Positions 34,727 through 44,371 of a stretch of 64,000 nt of DNA are shown here, piece after piece. Source of the DNA: Domibacillus epiphyticus. GTDB taxonomy: Bacteria > Bacillota > Bacilli > Bacillales > Domibacillaceae. The position numbers and the translations under genes are program-made. The first letter of the stretch is position 1. Every line of letters begins with the position of its first letter. The stretch lies in contig NZ_MSFI01000009.1 of NCBI RefSeq assembly GCF_001975785.1, positions 310,001 to 374,000 on the forward strand, in the 5' to 3' direction. The notes below the pieces were generated by a model. The model was given only the letters and a program-made list of their open reading frames with translations. It searched no databases and had not been told where the DNA came from.

Positions 34727-35607
34727 TGACAGCGATCAAGAACTATATTCAAGAAAAGCGGAGTATGTTTGAATCGTATATGCTGGAACGTGTCGAGACA
34801 CTTCTAGCACCTGACACGCTTAAAGAATCTATGGCGTATTCATTAAAAGCTGGAGGAAAACGTATTCGGCCAATGCTCTTATTTGCCGCTTTGGAGACAT
34901 ACGGGAAGCCAGTGGAGAAGGGTCTAGATACGGCTTGCGCACTTGAAATGATTCACACATACTCGCTTATACATGATGACTTGCCGGCAATGGATGATGA
35001 TGATTTACGCCGTGGAAAGCCGACAAATCATAAAGTGTTCGGCGAAGCGACAGCCATTTTATCAGGAGATGCATTGTTAACATATGCATTCGAGCTCATT
35101 GCTTCTTCAACCAATCATTCTCCTGAACAATCTGTAAAGCTTATTCAAATGCTGGCATCAGCAGCCGGTCCTGAGGGCATGGTCGGCGGGCAGATGGCAG
35201 ATATGGAAGGAGAACAAAAGGTGTTAACCCTTCCAGAATTGGAGTACATCCATCTTCATAAAACAGGAAGATTGCTTGTATTCAGTGTAATGGCAGGAGC
35301 CTACATTGGCGGTGCCGATGAGCGGGATACAGAATTGCTTGAAAAATATGCCCGTCATATTGGCCTTGCGTTCCAAATTCGGGATGATATTCTCGATATA
35401 GAAGGTACAGAAGAAGAAATTGGGAAGCCAGTCGGCAGTGATGAATTTAATGAAAAGAGTACATATCCGTCGCTTTTAACAATGACTGGTGCAAAAGAAA
35501 AATTAGCAGATGAATTAAATCAAGCACACGATGCACTTAATGCGCTGAGCCGGCCGGCTCCCCTTCTTGAGTCATTTGCGAATTTAATTGCCGAACGAAC
35601 GGCTTAA
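34726..35607 (+). CDS. ispA: Farnesyl diphosphate synthase
   Basis: 293 residues, all-alpha prenyltransferase. Both Asp-rich motifs are present: DDLPAMDDDDLRRG and DDILDIEGTEEEIGKP, with GGKRIRPML near the N-terminus. Makes farnesyl diphosphate from IPP and DMAPP for undecaprenyl and quinone side chains. Coupled to xseB and directly upstream of dxs, which starts the same pathway. Confidence 0.95.
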   Translation: MTAIKNYIQEKRSMFESYMLERVETLLAPDTLKESMAYSLKAGGKRIRPMLLFAALETYGKPVEKGLDTACALEMIHTYSLIHDDLPAMDDDDLRRGKPTNHKVFGEATAILSGDALLTYAFELIASSTNHSPEQSVKLIQMLASAAGPEGMVGGQMADMEGEQKVLTLPELEYIHLHKTGRLLVFSVMAGAYIGGADERDTELLEKYARHIGLAFQIRDDILDIEGTEEEIGKPVGSDEFNEKSTYPSLLTMTGAKEKLADELNQAHDALNALSRPAPLLESFANLIAERTA

Positions 35608-35700
35608 ATGACGAAAATTGTTAGTAAATGCAGCTGTGTGCTATAATAGCGATACCTTTTAACAATAATCTGAAACAGCAATGAAAGTGAGTTGATCCAC

Positions 35701-37596
35701 TTGGATCTTTTATCCATATCAGACCCGTCTTTTGTGAAAAAAATGAACGTCCATGAAATGGAACAGTTAAGTGAAGAAATTCGTAAATTTTTAATTGAAA
35801 AATTGTCGGTAACAGGCGGTCACATTGGTCCAAACCTTGGTGTAGTGGAACTGACTGTCGCGCTTCATCACTGTTTCACAAGCCCGAAAGATAAATTTCT
35901 GTGGGACGTTGGTCATCAATCTTATGTCCATAAAATTTTAACAGGCCGTGCAGATAAGTTTGATACACTCCGCCAGTATAAAGGATTGTGCGGATTCCCG
36001 AAAATGATCGAAAGCGAACATGACGTATGGGAAACTGGCCACAGTTCAACGTCTCTTTCCGCCGCAATGGGTATGGCTATTGCCCGTGATCTTAAAAAAA
36101 CAGATTCACATATTGTACCAATCATTGGCGATGGGGCATTAACCGGCGGCATGGCGTTGGAGGCATTAAACCATATTGGCCATGAAAAAACAAATATGAT
36201 TGTCATTTTAAATGATAACGAGATGTCGATTGCTCCAAACGTCGGTGCTCTCCATAATATGTTGGGACGTATGAGAACAGGCGGCAAATATAACAAATTA
36301 AAAGATGAGCTTGAATTTATTTTAAAACGCATTCCGGCGGTTGGCGGCAAAGTTGCGAGCACCGCAGAACGATTAAAAGACAGTTTAAAGTATTTGTTTG
36401 TCCCCGGTATGTTTTTTGAGGAACTCGGCTTCACTTATCTCGGCCCGATTGACGGCCATAGTTTTGACGATTTGATAAAGAGTTTAGAACAGGCGAAACG
36501 AACAGAAGGTCCCGTACTTGTTCACGTCATCACGAAAAAGGGAAAAGGCTATAAACCGGCTGAATCCGATACAATCGGTTCATGGCACGGAACAGGTCCA
36601 TATAAAATGGAAACCGGGGATATTATTAAATCGAAAAACGAACCACCGGCTTGGAGTGCACTCGTTAGTGAAACGGTACGTGAAATTGCACGCGCGGATG
36701 AGCGAGTCGTCGCGATCACACCGGCAATGCCTGTAGGATCAAAGCTCCTCGGATTTGCAGAAGAATTTCCAGATCGGATGTTTGATGTGGGAATTGCGGA
36801 ACAGCATGCAGCAACAGTGGCCGCCGGTCTTGCGACACAGGGAATGAAACCGTTCCTGGCCATTTATTCAACATTTCTTCAGCGTGCGTATGACCAGGTT
36901 GTGCATGACATTTGCCGCCCGAATTTAAATGTATTCATTGGTATTGACCGCTCCGGTCTTGTCGGTGCAGATGGCGAAACACATCAAGGTGTATTTGATA
37001 TCGCTTTTTTGAGACATTTGCCTAATATGGTATTAATGATGCCAAAAGATGAAAATGAAGGACGTCATATGGTAAACACAGCGCTTCAATATAACGACGG
37101 TCCAATTGCGATGAGGTTCCCGCGCGGAAACGGTATTGGGGTGGAGATTGATCCTGACATGACGACGATTCCGATAGGTTCCTGGGAAGTATTGAGAGAA
37201 GGATCGGATGCAGTTATTTTGACATTCGGTACAACCATTCCAATGGCACTTGAAGCGGCATCCAAACTCTCAGAACGGGGAACCAGCGTGAAAGTCGTCA
37301 ATGCCCGTTTCATTAAGCCGCTTGACGAAGAGATGTTGGACGAGCTGCTAGCCTGGAAAAAACCCATTTTGACGATAGAAGAAGCCATACTGGAAGGCGG
37401 ATTTGGCAGTGCGGTACTTGAATATGCGCATGAATCCGGCCACCATGGGGCTGTTATTGAGCGGATGGGTATTCCGGATCAATTTATTGAGCACGGCAGT
37501 GTGAATAAACTACTTGAAGAAATTGATTTAACAACGGAAGAAGCGATACGCATCATCTCAACACTCGTTCCTGAAAAACAGGAGAAAAGAGCGTAA
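35701..37596 (+). CDS. dxs: 1-deoxy-D-xylulose-5-phosphate synthase
   Basis: 631 residues. TPP-dependent condensation of pyruvate and glyceraldehyde 3-phosphate, first step of the MEP isoprenoid route. TPP motif [15 protein letters not shown], transketolase residues in SGGHIG-like [33 protein letters not shown], and the C-terminal transketolase domain. The TTG at 35701 gives [11 protein letters not shown], matching B. subtilis, and AAAGTGAG is 9 bases upstream; TTG 35692 is too close to that site. Confidence 0.96.
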   Translation: MDLLSISDPSFVKKMNVHEMEQLSEEIRKFLIEKLSVTGGHIGPNLGVVELTVALHHCFTSPKDKFLWDVGHQSYVHKILTGRADKFDTLRQYKGLCGFPKMIESEHDVWETGHSSTSLSAAMGMAIARDLKKTDSHIVPIIGDGALTGGMALEALNHIGHEKTNMIVILNDNEMSIAPNVGALHNMLGRMRTGGKYNKLKDELEFILKRIPAVGGKVASTAERLKDSLKYLFVPGMFFEELGFTYLGPIDGHSFDDLIKSLEQAKRTEGPVLVHVITKKGKGYKPAESDTIGSWHGTGPYKMETGDIIKSKNEPPAWSALVSETVREIARADERVVAITPAMPVGSKLLGFAEEFPDRMFDVGIAEQHAATVAAGLATQGMKPFLAIYSTFLQRAYDQVVHDICRPNLNVFIGIDRSGLVGADGETHQGVFDIAFLRHLPNMVLMMPKDENEGRHMVNTALQYNDGPIAMRFPRGNGIGVEIDPDMTTIPIGSWEVLREGSDAVILTFGTTIPMALEAASKLSERGTSVKVVNARFIKPLDEEMLDELLAWKKPILTIEEAILEGGFGSAVLEYAHESGHHGAVIERMGIPDQFIEHGSVNKLLEEIDLTTEEAIRIISTLVPEKQEKRA

Positions 37597-37598
37597 CA

Positions 37599-38423
37599 AT
37601 GGCGAAAAAAGAACGAATAGATGTATTGCTTGTTGAGAGGGGATTAATCGAGACAAGAGAAAAAGCGAAGCGGGCCGTAATGGCGGGTATCGTTTATTCT
37701 AATGAAGAACGAATTGATAAACCGGGTGAAAAAATACCGGTTGATGCACCGATTGAATTAAAAGGGAAAACAATGCCATATGTCAGCCGGGGCGGACTAA
37801 AGCTTGAAAAAGCATTGAACGTATTTGACGTATCCGTTACGGATAAAATAATACTCGATATTGGTGCCTCAACAGGCGGATTTACGGATTGCGCATTACA
37901 AAATGGAGCACAAATATCCTATGCACTTGACGTAGGGTACAACCAGCTTGCATGGAAACTGAGGCAGGATGAGCGGGTCGTTGTGATGGAGAGGACAAAC
38001 TTCCGTTACGTCACACCGGCAGACTTAACAAAAGGAATGCCGCACTTTGCGGTCATTGATGTTTCCTTTATATCACTCTCACTTATATTGCCGGTGTTAA
38101 AATCTCTGCTGGTGCCTGGAAGTGATGTGGTAGCACTTGTAAAACCACAATTTGAAGCAGGGCGCGAACAAGTAGGCAAAAAAGGGATTGTTCGCGATAA
38201 AGCAGTTCATCAGGCAGTGATCGAAAAAATAATTAACCTATCCGCTGATCTTGGGTATAATGTGATGAATTTATCTCATTCGCCCATTACAGGCGGCGAT
38301 GGAAACATTGAATTTTTGCTGCATATTCGCTGGCCAGGTGAAAATGGCGGCTCAGTTAACCTGGCCATTACGCCTGAACAGGCTGTGGATGCAGCACATA
38401 ATGAATTTAAAGAAAAACGCTAA
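37599..38423 (+). CDS. yqxC: TlyA family rRNA 2'-O-methyltransferase (YqxC)
   Basis: 274 residues. N-terminal S4 RNA-binding domain (about 5-65, RIDVLLVERGLIETREKAKR) and an FtsJ-type methyltransferase with the SAM loop LDIGASTGGFTD and VALVKPQFEAGRE. Family members methylate 16S/23S rRNA cytidine 2'-OH; the old hemolysin name is not supported by this fold. Starts 2 bases after dxs; in B. subtilis it is also between dxs and ahrC. Confidence 0.93.
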   Translation: MAKKERIDVLLVERGLIETREKAKRAVMAGIVYSNEERIDKPGEKIPVDAPIELKGKTMPYVSRGGLKLEKALNVFDVSVTDKIILDIGASTGGFTDCALQNGAQISYALDVGYNQLAWKLRQDERVVVMERTNFRYVTPADLTKGMPHFAVIDVSFISLSLILPVLKSLLVPGSDVVALVKPQFEAGREQVGKKGIVRDKAVHQAVIEKIINLSADLGYNVMNLSHSPITGGDGNIEFLLHIRWPGENGGSVNLAITPEQAVDAAHNEFKEKR

Positions 38424-38446
38424 TCATTTATTTAAGATCAGCTATA

Positions 38447-38486
38447 CGGCCGGCTCTAACGATGAATAAGAGTCCGGCCGCTTTTT
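38447..38486 (+). terminator. Rho-independent terminator after yqxC
   Basis: Stem CGGCCGG-CTCT / AGAG-T-CCGGCCG (11 bp with one bulged base), about 11-base loop, then CTTTTT. Confidence 0.88.
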
Positions 38487-38516
38487 GTATACTTTTCAAG
38501 ACAAATACAGTATGGT

Positions 38517-38544
38517 AATGTATAAACAAGTATAATTATACATT
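38517..38544. promoter_or_regulatory. Candidate ARG-type operator before ahrC
   Basis: Inverted repeat AATGTATAA / TTATACATT (9 bp perfect, 10 bases apart) containing a TATAAT. ArgR/AhrC sites are A+T-rich imperfect palindromes of this kind and several argR genes are autoregulated. Low specificity because the sequence is so A+T rich. Confidence 0.4.
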
Positions 38545-38558
38545 ATGAGGTGAACTTG

Positions 38559-39008
38559 ATGAATAAAGGTCAACGGCATATTAAAATAAGAGAAATGATT
38601 GCCAATAATGAGATTGAAACACAGGATGAACTAGTGGATTTACTTAGAGAAGCCGGTTATAACGTCACACAGGCGACGATCTCGAGGGATATAAAAGAAC
38701 TTCACCTTGTGAAAGTACCATTAATGGACGGCCGTTACAAATACAGTTTGCCTGCAGATCAGCGCTTCAATCCACTGCAAAAATTGAAACGCTCACTCGT
38801 TGACTGTTTCGTCAGTATTGATTCCGCTGGTCACTTTGTTGTTATGAAAACACTGCCTGGAAACGCGCAGGCGGTAGGGGCATTAATCGACAATTTGGAC
38901 TGGGAGGAAATCATGGGAACGATTTGCGGCGACGATACATGTCTGCTAATATGCCGGGCACCGGAGCATACGGAAATTGTATCTGCCCGCTTTTTAGAAA
39001 TGCTTTAA
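38559..39008 (+). CDS. ahrC: Arginine repressor AhrC/ArgR
   Basis: 149 residues, the exact length of B. subtilis AhrC. N-terminal winged helix (about 1-70) with [19 protein letters not shown], and a C-terminal arginine-binding, hexamer-forming domain with the GDDTCLLIC motif. Represses arginine synthesis genes and activates catabolism. ATG 38559 follows GAGGTGA; GTG 38550 overlaps that site. Upstream of recN, as in many Firmicutes. Confidence 0.96.
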   Translation: MNKGQRHIKIREMIANNEIETQDELVDLLREAGYNVTQATISRDIKELHLVKVPLMDGRYKYSLPADQRFNPLQKLKRSLVDCFVSIDSAGHFVVMKTLPGNAQAVGALIDNLDWEEIMGTICGDDTCLLICRAPEHTEIVSARFLEML

Positions 39009-39025
39009 TAAGGATGTGACCGATC

Positions 39026-40723
39026 GTGCTTCAAGAATTATCAATACGCCATTTTGCAATTATTGATTCGCTTGAATTATCATTTGACAAAGGTTTGACT
39101 GTTTTAACAGGAGAAACGGGTGCAGGGAAATCGATTATTATCGATGCATTGCAGCTGTTAACCGGCGGCAGGGGCTCCGGTGAATTCGTCCGCCACGGCG
39201 AGAAAAAGGCGGAAATTGAAGGGATGTTTACGATTCATGAAAACCACCCCTGTCATCAATTATGCCGGGAATTTGGCATTGATGTGGAAGAAGAAGCGAT
39301 TATTTTACGACGCGAAATTTCATCAAATGGCAAAAGCGTCTGCCGTGCGAACGGAAAAATGGTCACTCTATCCATTTTACGCGAAATTGGCGCACGCTTA
39401 ATGGATATTCATGGACAGCACGAGCATCAGGAATTAATGAATGCCGGCACCCACCTGCGTTTACTTGATGACTTCGGCGGGACAGCGATTTATCAGGCAA
39501 AGGAAAAGTATAAAGAAGTATACAGCCGATATGAACACTTACAGACAGAAATACGGCGGTTAAGTGAAAATGAGCAAAATCTTGCCCACCGGCTTGACTT
39601 AATTCAATTTCAATTAAATGAAATACAAAAAGCCGAACTGACAGCAGGCGAAGAAGAAAAATTGGAATCAGAAAGGCAGCAGCTTGCCAACTTTGAAAAG
39701 CTGTATGGCGCATTATCGGAAGCGTACGGGGCGCTTTCAGGAGATGGTAAAGCATTAGATTGGCTCGGCATAAGTGTCAATGGACTTGAATCAGCTGCCG
39801 GCATTAACAGGCAATATAAAGCACTTCATGAAGCAGCTGCAAATAGTTTTTACGTGCTGGAAGATACGGTTCGGGATGTCAGTTCTATTTTAGATACGCT
39901 CGAGTTTGATCCAGCAAGGTTAAATGAGATCGAAAGCCGGTTAAATGAGATCAACCAGTTAAAACGAAAATATGGTTCAACAATTGAGGATATTTTACAA
40001 TATGGCGAAAAAATTGCAGAAGAAATCGATCAGCTGACCCACCGTGAAACACATATAAGCAGACTGCAAAAAGAAATGGTCGAATTGGAAGCAGCTGTCA
40101 TGACAGAAGGAAAGAAACTGTCAAAGCTGCGCAGTGCCGCAGCAGGACATCTCGAAGAAGCGATTCATCGGGAACTGAAAGAACTTTATATGGAAAAAAC
40201 CGTTTTTAAAGTGCATTTTCAATCAGAGACTGGACAGTATAAAAAAGATGGTATTGATCAAGTTGAATTTTACATGACAACCAATCCTGGTGAACCGCTC
40301 AAGCCGCTTGTGAAAGTTGCGTCAGGTGGAGAAATGTCGCGTGTCATGCTCGCGATGAAAACGATTTTTTCCAAACACCAGGGCGTCACATCGATTATTT
40401 TTGATGAGGTGGATACCGGTGTAAGCGGCCGTGTTGCACAGGCGATTGGCGAAAAAATTTATAAAATTGCCGTACATTCACAAGTGCTCTGTATTTCCCA
40501 TCTACCACAAGTCGCTGCGATGGCAGATTCCCATCTATACATTCAAAAAAATCAAGACAGCAAGCGGACAAGCACCCTTGTTACGCCGCTAAATGATGAT
40601 GAAAAAGCTTCAGAAATCGGCCGGATGATCTCCGGTGTGGAAATGACTGATTTAACGAAAGAACATGCAAAAGAGCTGCTGGCCCTTTCAGCCAAATTAA
40701 AACAATCAGCTGTTTTGAAATGA
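39026..40723 (+). CDS. recN: DNA repair protein RecN
   Basis: 565 residues, SMC-like. Walker A GETGAGKS near residue 30, two long coiled-coil arms (about 160-230 and 290-390) and C-terminal ABC signature ASGGEMSRVMLAMK, Walker B TSIIFDEVDTGVSG and SHLPQVAAMADSH. Gathers broken DNA ends at double-strand breaks. GTG start with AAGGATGTGA upstream. Confidence 0.96.
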   Translation: MLQELSIRHFAIIDSLELSFDKGLTVLTGETGAGKSIIIDALQLLTGGRGSGEFVRHGEKKAEIEGMFTIHENHPCHQLCREFGIDVEEEAIILRREISSNGKSVCRANGKMVTLSILREIGARLMDIHGQHEHQELMNAGTHLRLLDDFGGTAIYQAKEKYKEVYSRYEHLQTEIRRLSENEQNLAHRLDLIQFQLNEIQKAELTAGEEEKLESERQQLANFEKLYGALSEAYGALSGDGKALDWLGISVNGLESAAGINRQYKALHEAAANSFYVLEDTVRDVSSILDTLEFDPARLNEIESRLNEINQLKRKYGSTIEDILQYGEKIAEEIDQLTHRETHISRLQKEMVELEAAVMTEGKKLSKLRSAAAGHLEEAIHRELKELYMEKTVFKVHFQSETGQYKKDGIDQVEFYMTTNPGEPLKPLVKVASGGEMSRVMLAMKTIFSKHQGVTSIIFDEVDTGVSGRVAQAIGEKIYKIAVHSQVLCISHLPQVAAMADSHLYIQKNQDSKRTSTLVTPLNDDEKASEIGRMISGVEMTDLTKEHAKELLALSAKLKQSAVLK

Positions 40724-40745
40724 CATCCATCTCCGCCCCATATTA
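40716..40745 (+). promoter_or_regulatory. Possible sigma-G-type promoter for spoIVB
   Basis: TGAAAT (40716-40721), 17-bp spacer, CATATTA (40739-40745). The second box fits the forespore -10 (CATnnTA); the first is 4 of 6 to TGAATA. Distance to spoIVB (about 60 bases) is suitable and the gene is forespore-expressed in B. subtilis. Confidence 0.4.
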
Positions 40746-40807
40746 CCGTCATAATCATCCCTCCTGACGGACAAAGTAACAGTGCAAGAGGAGAAGGAGG
40801 GAGTGGT

Positions 40808-41899
40808 ATGACGGTCAGGCACGCATCGTATCGGTTTCTTTTCTTTTTTTTACTGTTGTTGTCAGTATGTACAGGACATGGAACAGTCATTCAAGCGCAG
40901 ACGACAGAACATGAATTATTGCAGTCAGCTGGATTTCCTGCAGAACATGAAGAACGTGATCGCATCTTTGTTGTTCCCGGTGGACAGTCAGTCGGACTTC
41001 AGCTTCAGACAAAAGGATTATACGTTGTAGGGTTTCATTTTATCGGTACAGCCAATGAAAAGCAGTCCCCGGGAGAATCATCTGGATTATTGCCGGGAGA
41101 TGTTATTGTAAGCATCAATAACGAAAAAGTGACCGAACCCCAGTCGATTCGGCCGTTTGTTCAGTCTGCAGGTGAACAAAACAAACCTTTGCAGTTATCC
41201 GTTCTTCGCGGTAAAAAAACGCTTAAGCTTGCGGTTACACCAGTAAAAGATACTGAAGCAAATACGTACAAACTTGGTGTATACATCAAGAACCGTTCAG
41301 CTGGAATTGGAACGCTGACGTTTTATGATCCGAAATCAAAAAAATATGGGGCGCTCGGCCATGTCATTAGTGATGTACAGTCAGGACAGCCGTTTGCTCC
41401 GGTAAAAGGCACGCTTCATCCTGCACGTATTACGGGCATTCAAAAAGCCACAGAAGGCGTTCCAGGTGAAAAAACAGCTGTTATCCCTACTGAAGATAAG
41501 TGGGGTACAGTGACCGCTAATACCCCTTTCGGCATTTTTGGCCGCCTTCAGGCAGATCTTCAAGGAACCAGACTGTATCCGGCTGCACACCCGGATGAAG
41601 TCGTCGAGGGGCCGGCAGAAATATGGACGGTGACTGAAAATGAAAAGGTGGAAACGTTCAAGGTATCCGTGACAAGAACAATTCAGCAGACCAAACCGGG
41701 TATTAAAGGAATGATCATTAAAATGACCGATCCCCGTTTAATTGGGAAAACGGGGGGGATCGTACAAGGAATGAGTGGAAGCCCGATTATTCAAAATGGA
41801 CGGATTATTGGAGCGGTAACGCATGTGTTCGTAAATGATCCATTATCCGGGTACGGTGTTCATATAAATTGGATGTTAAAAGATGCTGGGATTATGTAG
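40808..41899 (+). CDS. spoIVB: SpoIVB serine peptidase (S55)
   Basis: 363 residues. N-terminal membrane anchor (about 9-27), PDZ domain (about 75-145, SSGLLPGDVIVSINNEKV) and S55 peptidase domain with catalytic Ser325 in GMSGSP, His185 and Asp189 in GHVISD. Secreted from the forespore, it cuts SpoIVFA to trigger pro-sigma-K processing. Shorter than the 426-residue B. subtilis protein, mainly between the anchor and the PDZ domain. GGAGAAGGAGG precedes the ATG. recN-spoIVB-spo0A is a conserved order. Confidence 0.95.
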   Translation: MTVRHASYRFLFFFLLLLSVCTGHGTVIQAQTTEHELLQSAGFPAEHEERDRIFVVPGGQSVGLQLQTKGLYVVGFHFIGTANEKQSPGESSGLLPGDVIVSINNEKVTEPQSIRPFVQSAGEQNKPLQLSVLRGKKTLKLAVTPVKDTEANTYKLGVYIKNRSAGIGTLTFYDPKSKKYGALGHVISDVQSGQPFAPVKGTLHPARITGIQKATEGVPGEKTAVIPTEDKWGTVTANTPFGIFGRLQADLQGTRLYPAAHPDEVVEGPAEIWTVTENEKVETFKVSVTRTIQQTKPGIKGMIIKMTDPRLIGKTGGIVQGMSGSPIIQNGRIIGAVTHVFVNDPLSGYGVHINWMLKDAGIM

Positions 41900-41908
41900 A
41901 GGGTAAAA

Positions 41909-41933
41909 AAGAGGGTAAAAACCCTCTTTTTTT
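41909..41933 (+). terminator. Rho-independent terminator after spoIVB
   Basis: 8-bp perfect stem AAGAGGGT / ACCCTCTT, AAAA loop, then T run. Confidence 0.9.
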
Positions 41934-42043
41934 GACGAAAAAAAATGAAAAAAAAGTCGAAAAATGACATAAAAGCGTGTAAAATAAATATTTTCAATTT
42001 TTTAAAGGATTTCATTTCTCTTTGTCGAAAAAACATTTAGAAT
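41932..42043 (+). promoter_or_regulatory. spo0A control region: candidate 0A boxes and sigma-H promoter
   Basis: Three matches to the Spo0A box core (TGTCGAA): TGACGAA (41933-41939), AGTCGAA (41955-41961) and perfect TGTCGAA (42023-42029). A sigma-H-like pair, AGGATTT (42006-42012) and CGAAAAA (42026-42032) with a 13-bp spacer, overlaps the last box. B. subtilis spo0A likewise has a sigma-H promoter with several 0A boxes. The box matches are direct, the promoter is a weaker call. Confidence 0.55.
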
Positions 42044-42077
42044 AACCTTAAGGTTAGACGAATGAGGAGGAAACAAC

Positions 42078-42857
42078 GTGGGGGAAATTAAAGTAGCAGT
42101 TGTGGACGACAATCGTCAACTCGTTCAGCTGCTTGAAGAAGTAATTTCAAGTCAGGACGATATGACGATAGCAGGAACAGCATATAACGGACAGGAATGC
42201 TTATCGATGCTTTTGGAAGCTGAACCAGATGTGTTGATTCTTGATATTATTATGCCGCATATGGATGGACTAGCTGTTCTTGAACGGCTGCGTGCCAACG
42301 GACAGCAAAAACAGCCGCAAGTGATTATGCTGACGGCGTTCGGACAGGAAGATGTGACGAAAAAAGCAGTCGAACTGGGCGCTTCTTATTTCATGTTAAA
42401 GCCATTTGACATGGATAGCCTTGTCGGTCAAATCAGGCAGGTAAGCGGGATCGAAGCTCCTGTTCACCGTGTAGAAAGACGAGAAGAACCAAAAAAACCA
42501 AAGCGGAATATTGATGCGAGCATTACGGCTGTTATTCATGAAATTGGCGTTCCAGCCCATATAAAGGGGTATTTATATTTGCGTGAAGCCATTACAATGG
42601 TCTTTAATGACATTGAATTACTCGGTTCCATTACAAAAGTGCTTTATCCGGAAATTGCCCGTAAATACAACACAACGCCTAGCCGTGTGGAGAGAGCGAT
42701 TCGCCATGCGATTGAAGTCGCCTGGAGCCGTGGCAACATGGAATCCATCGCAGCAATGTTTGGCTACACCGTCTCTGTCACAAAAGCGAAGCCGACAAAT
42801 TCAGAGTTTATTGCTATGGTGGCGGATAAATTACGGATTGAGTATATGGCATCATAA
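42078..42857 (+). CDS. spo0A: Sporulation master regulator Spo0A
   Basis: 259 residues. Receiver domain (1-125) with acidic pocket Asp10/Asp11, phosphoacceptor Asp56, Thr86 and Lys108; hinge; and the Spo0A_C DNA-binding domain (about 145-259) with the [17 protein letters not shown] recognition helix region and the sigma-contacting [12 protein letters not shown] end. Phosphorylated Spo0A controls entry into sporulation and represses abrB. GTG start with GAGGAGG 8-9 bases before it, as in other Bacillus. Ends in a strong terminator. Confidence 0.98.
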   Translation: MGEIKVAVVDDNRQLVQLLEEVISSQDDMTIAGTAYNGQECLSMLLEAEPDVLILDIIMPHMDGLAVLERLRANGQQKQPQVIMLTAFGQEDVTKKAVELGASYFMLKPFDMDSLVGQIRQVSGIEAPVHRVERREEPKKPKRNIDASITAVIHEIGVPAHIKGYLYLREAITMVFNDIELLGSITKVLYPEIARKYNTTPSRVERAIRHAIEVAWSRGNMESIAAMFGYTVSVTKAKPTNSEFIAMVADKLRIEYMAS

Positions 42858-42940
42858 CGATGGCGTGGCGCAGGTTTAGGTGTCATGACAATGCACACGC
42901 ATAACCCAATAAACGGACGGAACTCATAACGTAAATCTTG

Positions 42941-42975
42941 CGTCTCACTTTATCGCAAAGGGAGACGTTTTTTTT
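42941..42975 (+). terminator. Rho-independent terminator after spo0A
   Basis: Stem CGTCTC-a-CTTT / AAAG-g-GAGACG with a 5-base loop, then eight T. Confidence 0.88.
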
Positions 42976-43255
42976 CTGTTTACTGAAATCATTTCTAATG
43001 GTTCAGATTATTGACGAAAATAAAATAATGACGCTAGTGTTTGACCGGCCATTATAGGACTTCTTCAATGACCAATGGCGTCTTCAGCATTTTAACTAAT
43101 ATCGATTCATTTTCGGTATGTCCATCGCTTTGGTAACCGGATATGCGGCTATCCAGGAGTAGATCTTGTTTCTGCTTTCTGTATATATCGGGCTAATGCC
43201 GCTCCGTCTATTACCATACCGAATAAACTAAAAAAGACATTTCTAATCCCCGATC
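42976..43255. other. Gene-poor stretch downstream of spo0A
   Basis: No supported gene on either strand. One forward frame (43028-43231) has scattered hydrophobic, protein-like segments but three internal stops, which is no better than chance, so I do not call a pseudogene. In B. subtilis the genes yqiG, yqiH, yqiI and yqiK occupy this place; I see no clear remnant of them. Confidence 0.5.
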
Positions 43256-43288
43256 AGACTACAACTTACAACCGTTGTAGTCTTTTTT
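43256..43288 (+). terminator. Orphan forward terminator downstream of spo0A
   Basis: 10-bp perfect stem AGACTACAAC / GTTGTAGTCT, 8-base loop, then T run. No forward gene lies between the spo0A terminator and this one; it may be left from a lost gene. Confidence 0.82.
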
Positions 43289-43334
43289 TATCTGTTTCTT
43301 TCGTAATTTATCTGGGATTTTCTTTTCTACAGTT

Positions 43335-43895
43335 TTATATGGCTTGTGTTTTCTTTTTCTCGTATTCCAATTCAAGAAAAGCTCTCACAATAAAATCAGC
43401 TGTTTTATTGGCCATTTTATAAACCAGTGAAAGACGTGTACACTGAAGTACTTGTAGAGGAAGAAACCCTCCAACATTGACAATGCCAGAAATATTGTAA
43501 TCGCCGATAGGAGAAAGGTCCTTTTGAACTCCTGATCCTGGTTTTAATGGTCCTTCTTCTAATTGAATGGATCCTATATGATCGGAAGAGCCGAGGCAGG
43601 CGTCGATCGCAATAACGGTTATGTCTCTGTGGTTTTGCTGGATTCGTTGAACTGTCTCATCTAAGTTTTTAGCGTGAACCGGTTGATTCAAACAGCCATG
43701 CACTGAGACATGGGGATACTTTCTAATGGAGAAAGTTTCTTTTAGTTTTAACCCGACAAATGGACCGTAACTGTCGCCTGAAGACCGGTCTGAACCAATA
43801 CAAACAAAGACCACCTGCTGTTTATCAGAAAGTATAGGCTTTAATTCGTTTTTCATATTGTGAACAAAAAAAGTATCGTCTACAAAACGTCTCAA
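43335..43895 (-). CDS. yyaC: Spore protease YyaC (DUF1256)
   Basis: 186 residues. Family features: VVFVCIGSDRSSGDSYGPFVG near the start, VIAIDACLGS, and KPGSGVQKDLSPIGDYNISGIVNVGGFL. DUF1256 proteins are related to the GPR spore protease fold and B. subtilis YyaC is made in the forespore; its substrate is unproven. TTG start at 43895 with AGGAGGG about 11 bases upstream, a slightly long spacing. In B. subtilis this gene lies near the replication origin, so it has moved or been copied next to spo0A here. Confidence 0.88.
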   Translation of the reverse strand: MRRFVDDTFFVHNMKNELKPILSDKQQVVFVCIGSDRSSGDSYGPFVGLKLKETFSIRKYPHVSVHGCLNQPVHAKNLDETVQRIQQNHRDITVIAIDACLGSSDHIGSIQLEEGPLKPGSGVQKDLSPIGDYNISGIVNVGGFLPLQVLQCTRLSLVYKMANKTADFIVRAFLELEYEKKKTQAI

Positions 43896-44325
43896 AATTT
43901 AGAAACCCTCCTTTTATTAAAACTGCGCATAATACCTCTGTTTTATGTAAAGTATTAAAAGTTAAAGTGTTATCATATGATGGGTACGTACGTAAATATA
44001 TTACGCGTACTGATTTCATTTAATACGTATTTGAATAAGTATTTTTACGCTTTTTGGAATAAGACAAGATTCATGGAGAGGTAAAGGACAATCAGAACGG
44101 TTACGAGTGGAATGAATATGCAACGGAAAGCGCAAGTAGTGGGAGAATGAAAGGAGTGATTGAGTAAGTTGAATTAGGTATAAATCATGGTAGTTGTATC
44201 TTTATCCCCTTAAAAGTATAATTATAAATAATGTTAGGGGATTATTATGCATGAGGCAGTATAAAATACATAGTAGGTTTTGTTAGAGATGATTTAGAAT
44301 ATATTTTCTCAAGAAGAAAACTATA
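43896..44325. other. Gene-poor A+T-rich stretch between yyaC and yqzF
   Basis: About 430 bases with no supported gene. It holds an inverted repeat CGTAA-ATATA-TTACG near 43994 with TACG repeats around it, and a strong ribosome-site-like AAAGGAGTGATT near 44151 that is followed by stops in all useful frames. Probably decayed sequence where bkdR, ptb, bcd and buk lie in B. subtilis (inference). Confidence 0.5.
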
Positions 44326-44366
44326 TAAAAAGACAGCGGCCTCAACTAAAATGAAGTGAGGCCGCT
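44326..44366 (-). terminator. Terminator for yqzF
   Basis: 10-bp perfect stem AGCGGCCTCA / TGAGGCCGCT with a 12-base loop; on the reverse strand it is followed by GTC and five T. Lies 5 bases past the yqzF stop. Confidence 0.8.
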
Positions 44367-44371
44367 TTTCG

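Noticed and set aside
43028-43231. Possible pseudogene with hydrophobic segments after spo0A
   Set aside because: The frame contains three internal stops in 68 codons, which is what chance gives, and I recognise no family in the pieces.
44140-44215. Small gene after AAAGGAGTGATT near 44151
   Set aside because: Starts within reach of the ribosome-site-like sequence run into stops within a few codons (for example ATG 44188 gives eight codons).
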